A stretch of DNA of 64,000 bases, taken from the NCBI GenBank assembly GCA_019114415.1, contig DXFO01000021.1, forward strand, positions 58,979 to 122,978, given 5' to 3'. The notes below the pieces were generated by a model. The model saw only the letters and a program-made list of their open reading frames with translations, was not told where the DNA came from and did no database searches. The first letter of the stretch is position 1; every line of letters begins with the position of its first letter. Both the position numbers and the translations under genes were made by a program. The DNA comes from Candidatus Gemmiger faecavium. Its GTDB lineage: Bacteria; Bacillota; Clostridia; Oscillospirales; Ruminococcaceae. Shown piece after piece: positions 9,239 to 15,892 of the stretch.

Positions 9239-10138
9239 TTATCCCTCTGTTTCTTCGTCAAATACCGCGTTCCAGTTGCGGTTGAACATATCTTTCATGG
9301 GCTTTGCGGGGGTCTTGCCGGTGGCAAGGATGTTGGCAGGGGAGAGTGCGCCCTTGCCCCGCACGGCCTGCACCGTTGTCAGGCCCTGGGAGCGCCAGGA
9401 CCGCAGGATGCCGTCCACATAGCGGATGGTGCGGTGATTCTCGGCCCGCAGCAGCGCTTCCTCGATCATATCGCGGCCGATGTGCCATTCCTCGTGCCAG
9501 CGGGCGACGGCGCGCCGGTCCCACTGGGTCAGGGTGTGAGGCTCAATGCCAAAGATCCCGGCAGCTTCCACACACCACTCTTCCCGCTGCTTCATACGGC
9601 GCAGATGCCGCTCGGCGTCCTCACCGGTCTCCACGCCGGCTTCCCGCCAGCGGACCAGTTCCCGGGCTACCGCGCCCACCGTGCGGCGTCCCTGGCGGGC
9701 GACCTCCGCACAGCACAGCAGCACCACGTCGGGCTGCCAGCCGTCGGTCAGATAAAGGCCGACCAGACGCTGCAGATCGCTGCGGCTCAGCGCCTTGCCG
9801 AAAGCGGTCTGGGCTTCCTCACACAGAACGCCCACGTAGGGGTCATTGATGGCGGACAGGTCGACCTCCCCAGCCGGAGCCGCAGGGGCCGCCGCCTGTG
9901 CGGAACCCCGTTCCTTTTCCAGCAGACCCGCACCGGCCCAGTACTGAAGGGCGCGGTTGGCAGCCTCCACGCTTTTCAGGCCAAGGTCGTGGGCAATGGT
10001 CCGCGCGTCGGTGCAGCCGGAACTCAGCACATACAGCGCCACCCGGATCACATCGCCGTCGGTGCGCGCCAGATGCGAAAAGATCAGCTGCGGCACCGCT
10101 ACGGTATCGCCGCTGAGATTGGCCAGTTTATACATCAT
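9239..10138 (-). CDS. DnaD-domain replication initiation protein
   Basis: A 299-residue DnaD-like protein. The N-terminal part (about residues 1-80) has the winged-helix/oligomerisation character of DnaD, and the C-terminal third holds the DnaD/DnaB2 motif, with the YVDGILRSW segment matching the signature YIDGILRNW. Such proteins act between DnaA and the helicase loader in Firmicutes primosome assembly, consistent with the loader gene directly downstream. The start taken is the first ATG of the MMYKLAN segment, with AGGGGG about 10 bases upstream. A strong promoter ends about 40 bases upstream. Confidence 0.88.
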   Translation of the reverse strand: MMYKLANLSGDTVAVPQLIFSHLARTDGDVIRVALYVLSSGCTDARTIAHDLGLKSVEAANRALQYWAGAGLLEKERGSAQAAAPAAPAGEVDLSAINDPYVGVLCEEAQTAFGKALSRSDLQRLVGLYLTDGWQPDVVLLCCAEVARQGRRTVGAVARELVRWREAGVETGEDAERHLRRMKQREEWCVEAAGIFGIEPHTLTQWDRRAVARWHEEWHIGRDMIEEALLRAENHRTIRYVDGILRSWRSQGLTTVQAVRGKGALSPANILATGKTPAKPMKDMFNRNWNAVFDEETEG

Positions 10139-10177
10139 CCCAATATATCCCCCTGAAAAAACCGCAAACTTAATCAC

Positions 10178-10206
10178 ATTATATCATCGGGACAAAAATC
10201 TGTAAA
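10178..10206 (-). promoter_or_regulatory. Promoter of dnaD-dnaC-like operon
   Basis: On the minus strand, TTTACA-N17-TATAAT with ideal spacing. Confidence 0.8.
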
Positions 10207-10301
10207 CCGAACCCCGGCGGCAGGGGACAAAACACGGCCAAAAGGGGCAAAACGCCGAAAATGCCTGCCGGATTTTGGCGGTATTTTCAAAGGCTTTTTG
10301 G

Positions 10302-10330
10302 TTGCATGCATCCGTCAATCCCACTAAAAT
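10302..10330 (+). promoter_or_regulatory. Promoter of phosphoribosyltransferase-like gene
   Basis: TTGCAT-N17-TAAAAT, 63 bases before the start codon. Confidence 0.65.
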
Positions 10331-10393
10331 AGTAATTAGTGATAGCGCACGCCCGCCATACAGGCGGGGAAAAGCTGAAAGGAGCTGTGCAGG

Positions 10394-11032
10394 ATGGGAA
10401 TCAACATGGTCAAACTTCCGACGAAAAAGGCGGATCTGTATTTGCGTGTGGCAAAGGGGCATTTCGCCACCAGCCACAGCCATATCAATTATTATATCGA
10501 CGTGACGATGCAGAAGTCTCGTCTGTCCGAAGCCCGCGCCGTGGCGAAGGAACTGGTTGCAGCCTATAAGGCGACGACCATTGTGGACACGGTCCTCTGT
10601 CTGGACGGCACCGAGGTCATCGGCGCCTGCCTGGCCAGCGAGCTGACCCGCGACGGCTTTGTCAACATGAACGCCCACCAGACCATTTACGTCGTCACGC
10701 CGGAGCACACCACCGGCAGCCAGCTGCTGTTCCGGGAAAACACCATGCCCATGATCACTGGCAAGCATGTGCTGGTCCTGGCGGCATCCGTCACCACCGG
10801 CTATACCGCCCAGGCCGCCATTGAAGCGGTCAAGTATTACGGCGGCATGGTGGCCGGTCTGGCTGCCATCTTCGCTACCGTCAAGGAGTGCGAAGGCTAT
10901 CCCGTGGCCTCCATCTTTGACCCCAACGACCTGCCCGATTATCAGACCTACGACTCTCACGAATGCCCCTACTGCAAGGCGGGGCAGAGAATTGACGCTC
11001 TGGTCAACAGTTACGGCTATTCCACGCTGTAA
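10394..11032 (+). CDS. Phosphoribosyltransferase-fold protein, degenerate PRPP motif
   Basis: A 212-residue protein with the overall layout of a type I phosphoribosyltransferase; homologues are often labelled orotate phosphoribosyltransferase. The PRPP-loop region reads VLVLAASVTTGYT. In active enzymes this position has two acidic residues (VVEDLISTG in PyrE), but here they are A130-A131, so classical PRPP binding is doubtful. The C-terminus has a small CPYC knuckle (ECPYCKAGQ). No pyrimidine genes are nearby. A role as a nucleotide-sensing regulator rather than an enzyme is possible. AAGGAG lies 9 bases before the ATG. A terminator follows. Confidence 0.7.
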   Translation: MGINMVKLPTKKADLYLRVAKGHFATSHSHINYYIDVTMQKSRLSEARAVAKELVAAYKATTIVDTVLCLDGTEVIGACLASELTRDGFVNMNAHQTIYVVTPEHTTGSQLLFRENTMPMITGKHVLVLAASVTTGYTAQAAIEAVKYYGGMVAGLAAIFATVKECEGYPVASIFDPNDLPDYQTYDSHECPYCKAGQRIDALVNSYGYSTL

Positions 11033-11069
11033 CGTGCCGGGGCGGGCAAACTGAACAACACATCAAAAC

Positions 11070-11113
11070 GCCCGACCGTGTCAGTGGCCCCCACTGACCG
11101 CCGGGCATTTTTT
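11070..11113 (+). terminator. Terminator after PRTase-like gene
   Basis: GCCCG/CGGGC and GTCAGTGG/CCACTGAC arms followed by ATTTTTT. It ends only about 30 bases before the next start codon, so it could act as an attenuator for the downstream pair. Confidence 0.8.
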
Positions 11114-11143
11114 GTATCCGACAGGATGTGAAAGGAGAACGGT

Positions 11144-11581
11144 ATGCGCAAGGACCTGGCGACAATGGCCGTCAACATGGAGGATTATGAACGCATCCCG
11201 CCCATGCGGCGGGTCCGGGATGCCTGCGTGCTGCGGGTATATCCCGACGGCCGTGTGGCATTGAACGGAAAACTGCTTGAAGAAGTCAAACGAAAAAACG
11301 GCAGCCTGGAACTGGGATTTGCCTGGCACAAAACGGATAAACGTTTTGTGCTGCTGTTCCCCACGGAGGAACCCAACTACAAATTTTCCCCCAAAGAGAT
11401 GTGCCGGGACGTGGAACTGGCCCGGGCTTTGGTGGAGGACGGCATCATGCTCACCGCCAATTACCTGATGTTCTGGAATGCGGGGGCAAACGCCTGGGTC
11501 GGGGAGCTGGACGGAGAACGCAGCGACGCCGCTCTGGACCGTTCCATCCGCGCCGGCACCCGCAGGAGGAAAAAGCAATGA
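11144..11581 (+). CDS. Unknown 145-residue protein paired with sigma-like gene
   Basis: I do not recognise this family. The protein is soluble-looking, without signal peptide or membrane segments, and ends in a basic tail (RRRKKQ). The N-terminal half has alternating hydrophobic strands (ACVLRVYPDGRVALNG) and the middle a Lys-rich FSPKEMCRDVELARALVEDG helix. AAAGGAG lies 6 bases before the ATG. Its stop overlaps the next start (ATGA), so the two products are almost certainly made together. That coupling to a sigma-like protein makes a partner or anti-sigma-like role conceivable, but nothing in the sequence shows it. Confidence 0.75.
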   Translation: MRKDLATMAVNMEDYERIPPMRRVRDACVLRVYPDGRVALNGKLLEEVKRKNGSLELGFAWHKTDKRFVLLFPTEEPNYKFSPKEMCRDVELARALVEDGIMLTANYLMFWNAGANAWVGELDGERSDAALDRSIRAGTRRRKKQ

Positions 11582-12102
11582 ACGGGGAAGCCTGGCCGGA
11601 TCTCAAATACCGGGCGGTCAGCCGGTTTATTGATTTGCAGGTACGGCGTTTTGGAAGCGGCCTGCCGGAAGAGGAATGCAGCGCCGAGGCCTGGCGCGCC
11701 TATCTGGAAGCATCCCGGGAATACCGCCGGGTAGCGGGGTGCTGTGACTTTTCCGATTTTGCGGCATTTTGCATCCGGGACAGCCTGGATACCATGCGCA
11801 GGCGCCGCAGTGAGCGGATCGCACTGGAGAGCAGCCTCTCCCTGGATGATGTTCCCGACGGCGGCAGGGAGCCGTTTGGCATGCGGTATTTTCCGACCAC
11901 GGGGGATTTTTCACCCTGTGTTGTTTTGTGGGAATTTGTACGAGGCCTGGGGGAGGAAAAAGACCGCCTGGTACGGGGCCTGTACAGGCGTATGCCGGAC
12001 GAGGAGATCATGGAAGAGCAGGGCCTTGCGCCGGAACGGTACTATGCGCTGCTGCAGGAATTGCAGGAAGATTTTTCCGATTGGGAAATGATCCCGCGGT
12101 AA
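11578..12102 (+). CDS. Small sigma-70-like (region 2 / region 4) protein
   Basis: A 174-residue protein that starts at the ATG overlapping the previous stop, with AGGAGGA upstream; an open extension further upstream merely runs antisense-free through the previous gene. Residues about 58-95 (FSDFAAFCIRDSLDTMRRRR, then SSLSLDD) resemble sigma region 2.3-2.4 (FSTYA..IR..I.D..R). Residues about 127-168 (EEKDRLVRGLYRRMPDEEIM, then APERYYALLQELQ) resemble the region 4 helix-turn-helix. I therefore call it sigma-like. The typical aromatic DNA-melting residues are only partly kept, so it may be a divergent sigma factor or a sigma-mimicking regulator. This is inferred by eye, not by a profile search. 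Confidence 0.6.
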   Translation: MNGEAWPDLKYRAVSRFIDLQVRRFGSGLPEEECSAEAWRAYLEASREYRRVAGCCDFSDFAAFCIRDSLDTMRRRRSERIALESSLSLDDVPDGGREPFGMRYFPTTGDFSPCVVLWEFVRGLGEEKDRLVRGLYRRMPDEEIMEEQGLAPERYYALLQELQEDFSDWEMIPR

Positions 12103-12318
12103 TGCACAGGACCAGCACGAAAGGTTTGCTGTGAAAATTTCCCCCTCACCAAGCCGGCAGTCGGCATTGCCCCCGCTCAGAATGCCGGAATATCGGGGTA
12201 TGGAAAACGACTGGGAATGGTAAAGCCTCGTTGTTTCGTGATTTTGATCGACGGACAACAAATACGACGAAACTTAAAACAATTTTATATTATGTTGTTT
12301 GAAAGCGGAACTCTGTAC

Positions 12319-12347
12319 TTGAAATCCCGGCCCGAATGGGGTAATAT
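12319..12347 (+). promoter_or_regulatory. Sortase gene promoter
   Basis: TTGAAA-N17-TAATAT, 48 bases before the start codon. The remaining 290-base gap upstream shows no other clear signal. Confidence 0.65.
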
Positions 12348-12395
12348 TGGGAAGTAATGCTATCAATCAAAATGCCAATACAGGAGGTGTGCCCC

Positions 12396-13304
12396 ATGGC
12401 GGAGAAACGTCCCCAGAAGCGTCCGGCGCCCCGTCAGACTGCGCCGCTGTTTGCCGAGCAGGGCAAACGGACCGCTTACGATCAGGACAGCGACATGGAG
12501 TATGAAAATACCCGACGCAAAAATAAAGGAAAAAAGAAAAAGCGCAGCGGCGCGGATGTGCTGTACACCATCGCCATTGTGATTTTCGCAATCATCTTCC
12601 TGGTCAGCGGCGGCCTGCTGGCCAAGCGTTTTCTGGATGACCGCCAGACAGAAGGGGAGTTTGCCGCCCTGTCCGACCTCATCGATGAGACGGCGGAAAG
12701 CTCTTCCGGGGAGGAATCCAACGCCGACAAGTTCGCCCGTCTGGTGGAGCGCAACTCCGAGTTCATCGGCTGGATCAGCATTGAGGATACCAACCTCGAC
12801 TTCCCGGTCATGTACTCGCCTACGCGGGCGAACTTCTACCTCCGCCATGACTTTGAAGGAGAGTACAGCAATTACGGCGTGCCTTATCTGGATGAGGACT
12901 GCACCATCACTGCGGACGGACGCAGCAACAACCTGATCATCTATGGCCACAACATGAAGACCGGGACTATCTTCGGCTGCCTGACCGGATATAAGGAAGC
13001 CTCGTATTACGCCGAGCATCCCCTGATCGAGTTCGATACCCTGTACGGCGATGCTACCTATGAGGTATTTGCCGCCTTTGCCATTGACGTGGTGGCGGAT
13101 ACCAGCTTCCCTTACAATACTTATATTGATATGGATGAAACCGCATTTGACGAGTTTGTCACCCAGGCAAAGAGCCGCAGCGATGTGGACAGCGGCATCA
13201 CGCCGGAATACGGCGACGAACTTCTGACACTTTCCACCTGTGAGTATTCCAGCAGCAACGGACGGTATGTGGTCTGTGCGCGCCGGGTGGAAAATGCCGG
13301 CTGA
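12396..13304 (+). CDS. srtB: Class B sortase
   Basis: A 302-residue membrane-anchored transpeptidase that attaches proteins to the cell wall or assembles pili. It has a basic cytosolic N-terminus (GKKKKRSG), one membrane segment (about residues 55-78) and an extracellular sortase fold. The catalytic triad is visible: His in YGHNM, Cys in LSTCEYS and Arg in NGRYVVCARR. The start at 12396 is set by AGGAGGTG. An alternative upstream ATG has no ribosome site. No sorting-signal substrate is encoded beside it, so it is probably a general housekeeping sortase. It is transcribed alone. Confidence 0.92.
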   Translation: MAEKRPQKRPAPRQTAPLFAEQGKRTAYDQDSDMEYENTRRKNKGKKKKRSGADVLYTIAIVIFAIIFLVSGGLLAKRFLDDRQTEGEFAALSDLIDETAESSSGEESNADKFARLVERNSEFIGWISIEDTNLDFPVMYSPTRANFYLRHDFEGEYSNYGVPYLDEDCTITADGRSNNLIIYGHNMKTGTIFGCLTGYKEASYYAEHPLIEFDTLYGDATYEVFAAFAIDVVADTSFPYNTYIDMDETAFDEFVTQAKSRSDVDSGITPEYGDELLTLSTCEYSSSNGRYVVCARRVENAG

Positions 13305-13329
13305 TTTTGTGACATTCCCACGTCGGGAC

Positions 13330-13358
13330 TTGCCCCGGCGCGCCGGGTGTGGTATGCT
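13330..13358 (+). promoter_or_regulatory. Promoter with palindromic spacer upstream of glmS
   Basis: TTGCCC-N17-TATGCT. The spacer overlaps a perfect 14-base palindrome, CCCGGCGCGCCGGG (13334-13347), which could be an operator. Confidence 0.4.
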
Positions 13359-13364
13359 TAATTC

Positions 13365-13460
13365 GCGCAGATAGCCTGTCTTTGTTTTGGTGTAAGAAAC
13401 TGGAAAGGGAGAATGCGCGCTGCGGGGCGGCCGTTGCCCTTGACGGCCGCCCTGTTTTTT
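13365..13460 (+). ncRNA. Candidate short transcript or leader RNA before glmS
   Basis: Between the promoter and the terminator lies about 95 bases without an open frame. GCGCA near the 5' end pairs with TGCGC before the terminator. This may be a small RNA, a terminated glmS leader, or only the sortase terminator preceded by a chance promoter. Confidence 0.3.
13425..13460 (+). terminator. Strong terminator between srtB and glmS
   Basis: GGGCGGCCGT pairs perfectly with ACGGCCGCCC, followed by TGTTTTTTGTTT. Confidence 0.9.
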
Positions 13461-13614
13461 GTTTGAACTGACGAACGATTTATTCGTTCGCGCAAGGGAA
13501 ACGCAAAACAAATCTGTGCGCCGCGTTGCATATGAATACATGAAACGCGGTGCGGCCGCAGTCTGCGGTGCATGATAAACGACATAAACGATACAAGCAA
13601 TGGAGGGAACAGAT

Positions 13615-15456
13615 ATGTGCGGAATTGTTGGTTTCACCGGCAAGGCGCAGGTCGCGCCGATTTTGCTGGACGGTCTGGCCAAGCTGGAATATCGCGGCTA
13701 TGACTCGGCCGGTATCGCGGTGGAGGACGCCGCAGGCAAGATCGAGGTCGTCAAGGCCAAAGGCCGCCTGCGCGTTTTGTACGAAATGACCGACGGCGGC
13801 ACCACGGTCCCCGGGACCTGCGGCATCGGTCACACCCGCTGGGCGACCCACGGCGAGCCTTCCGCCGTCAACGCGCATCCCCATTATTCCCGTGACCACA
13901 AGATCGCGGTGGTCCATAACGGCATCATTGAAAACTATCAGGAGCTCAAGGACCGCCTGACTGCCCGCGGCTACGATTTTGCCTCCCAGACCGACACCGA
14001 AGTGGTCGCCCAGATGGTGGATTACTATTACTGCGGCGAGTCGGCGGGCAATCCTCTGGACGCCATCACCCGCATGATGATGCACGTCCGCGGCAGCTAT
14101 GCTTTGGGCATTCTGTTTGCCGACCAGCCCGGCGTGGTCTACGCGGTCCGTAAGGACAGCCCCCTCATCGTCGGCGCATCGGAACAGGGCAACCTGATCG
14201 CTTCTGACGTTCCCGCCCTGCTCAAGTACACCCGCACGGTCTACTACATTGACAATCAGGAGATCGTCCGCATGACGCCGGACGACATTGAGTTCTACAA
14301 CATCGATAAGGAGCGCATCGAAAAGACGCCCTCCACCATCGAGTGGGATGCCGAAGCAGCCGAAAAAGGCGGCTATGAGCATTTCATGATGAAGGAGATC
14401 TACGAGCAGCCCGCAGCGGTGCGGGATACTCTTTCTCCCCGCATCAAGGACGGCCGCATCGACCTGTCCGAGATCGCCCTGGATGAGGACACCATCCGCT
14501 CCATCCGCCGTCTGTATATCATCGGCTGCGGCTCCGCCTACCACGTGGGCGTGGCGGCACGGTATGTGTTCGAGAGCCTGGCCCGCCTGCCGGTGGAGGT
14601 GGATGTGGCCAGCGAGTTCCGCTATCGTGACCCCGTCCTGGAGGAGGATTCCCTCGCCGTCATCATCAGCCAGAGCGGCGAGACTGCCGATACGCTGGCT
14701 GCCCTGCGGGAGTGCCATGCCCGGGGCATCCGCACGCTGGGCATCGTCAACGTGGTGGGCAGCTCCATTGCCCGCGAGGCTGACGCCGTGCTGTATACCT
14801 GGGCCGGCCCCGAGATCGCGGTGGCAACGACCAAGGCGTACTCCACCCAGCTGGCGGCGATCTACCTGCTTGCCACCGAGTTCGGCCGTGTGCGCGGCAC
14901 TCTGGACGAGGAGCGCTACGCCCATCTGGTCGAGGAACTGGAAGCCCTGCCCGGAAAGATCGAAAAGACTCTTTCGGACAAGGAGCGCATCCAGTGGTTT
15001 GCCAGCAAATACGCGGCAGCCAAGGACGCTTTCTTTATCGGCCGCGGCCTGGATTACGCCGTCGCGCTGGAAGGCAGCCTGAAGTTCAAGGAAATCAGCT
15101 ATATCCACTCCGAGGCCTTCGCTGCCGGCGAGATGAAGCACGGCCCCATCTCCCTGGTGGAAAAGGGAACGCTGGTGGTGGGCGTGCTGACCCAGCCCGA
15201 CCTGTATGAAAAGACCATCTCCAACATGGTGGAAGCCAAGAGCCGCGGCGCCTTCCTCATGGGGCTGACTACCTACGGCAACTATAACATCGAGGACACG
15301 GCGGGCTTTACGGTCTATGTCCCGCGCACCGATCCGCATTTTGCCACCAGCCTTTCGGTCATTCCCTTGCAGCTGCTGGCATACTATGTGTCCTGCGCCA
15401 AGGGCCTGGACGTGGATAAGCCGCGCAACCTGGCCAAGAGCGTTACGGTGGAATGA
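13615..15456 (+). CDS. glmS: Glutamine--fructose-6-phosphate aminotransferase (isomerizing)
   Basis: GlmS (613 residues) makes glucosamine-6-phosphate from fructose-6-phosphate and glutamine, the entry step to UDP-GlcNAc and peptidoglycan. The mature N-terminal nucleophile is Cys2 (MCGIVGFTG), followed by the class II glutaminase domain (GHTRWATHG). Two SIS domains follow, with GCGSAYHVG and SQSGETADT. The conserved C-terminus ends NLAKSVTVE. The start at 13615 was chosen over an upstream in-frame ATG because GGAGGG is 8 bases away and Cys2 must follow Met1. It lies upstream of glycan-assembly genes, for which its product is a precursor. Confidence 0.97.
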   Translation: MCGIVGFTGKAQVAPILLDGLAKLEYRGYDSAGIAVEDAAGKIEVVKAKGRLRVLYEMTDGGTTVPGTCGIGHTRWATHGEPSAVNAHPHYSRDHKIAVVHNGIIENYQELKDRLTARGYDFASQTDTEVVAQMVDYYYCGESAGNPLDAITRMMMHVRGSYALGILFADQPGVVYAVRKDSPLIVGASEQGNLIASDVPALLKYTRTVYYIDNQEIVRMTPDDIEFYNIDKERIEKTPSTIEWDAEAAEKGGYEHFMMKEIYEQPAAVRDTLSPRIKDGRIDLSEIALDEDTIRSIRRLYIIGCGSAYHVGVAARYVFESLARLPVEVDVASEFRYRDPVLEEDSLAVIISQSGETADTLAALRECHARGIRTLGIVNVVGSSIAREADAVLYTWAGPEIAVATTKAYSTQLAAIYLLATEFGRVRGTLDEERYAHLVEELEALPGKIEKTLSDKERIQWFASKYAAAKDAFFIGRGLDYAVALEGSLKFKEISYIHSEAFAAGEMKHGPISLVEKGTLVVGVLTQPDLYEKTISNMVEAKSRGAFLMGLTTYGNYNIEDTAGFTVYVPRTDPHFATSLSVIPLQLLAYYVSCAKGLDVDKPRNLAKSVTVE

Positions 15457-15892
15457 TCCCACCTCCCGCGCAGGCCTGATTCTTAGGGCAGGTGCGCATT
15501 TGACGGGTTCATACAAAACAAACTGATGAATTTTGTGCAAGATTTGCTCCGTTTGCCTTGCATTGGCAGAGGCAGACGGAGCGAACTTGTGTTATAATAC
15601 ACAAAAAAGAGGATAAAACCGGCGCGGCTTCCGGTTCGCATGTTTGAAATGCGTTTGCTGCGCCCAGACACTATTATATATAACAGCGCTCAGGTGCAGG
15701 CAATAGGGAAGGGGCAGTTTGCCTTTTCCGGTCGCCCTGCGGACGAGGTCCGGCGGCTTTGTGCTCTTGCTGGGCCGCGCACCGAAAAGCGGGTTCAAAA
15801 TATTCAGACGCGCGCCCGGCGGATCACGGACAGAGGGGTCACCGCCGGAGCTTTGGTGTGTGCCGCGCGTCAGGGACGGGGAATACAGTCAG
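15457..15892 (+). other. Long leader region upstream of the glycan genes
   Basis: This 436-base gap has no credible gene. A 12-base-pair hairpin (15546-15557 with 15571-15582) lies directly before an extended -10 (TGTTATAAT, 15590-15598). A second AT-rich patch near 15675 (TATTATATATAA) is a weaker -10 candidate. A transcript from 15605 would carry a leader of nearly 290 bases. Confidence 0.5.
15590..15598 (+). promoter_or_regulatory. Extended -10 promoter for glycan genes
   Basis: TGT-TATAAT is a perfect extended -10. No good -35 is present, and the -35 zone falls in the 3' arm of the hairpin at 15546-15582. Confidence 0.5.

Larger units (their letters stand above)
13305..13614 (+). other. 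Intergenic region upstream of glmS
   Basis: This 310-base gap holds a promoter-terminator pair (13330-13460, listed separately). Beyond it, the dyad CGAACG/CGTTCG lies at about 13473-13491, and two hairpins (CCGCGTT/AACGCGG and CCGCAG/CTGCGG-like) precede the glmS ribosome site. I looked for the glmS ribozyme core and did not find it. Confidence 0.5.

Noticed and set aside
11401..11577. N-terminal extension of the sigma-like protein.
   Set aside because: It lies inside the preceding gene in another frame; AGGAGGA and the ATGA overlap set the start at 11578.
13461..13614. glmS ribozyme.
   Set aside because: The region directly before glmS lacks the conserved cleavage-site and core segments I would expect; only simple hairpins are visible.
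15700..15892. Cyclic-di-GMP (GEMM) riboswitch before the glycan genes.
   Set aside because: GC-rich hairpins are present, but I could not match the conserved core.
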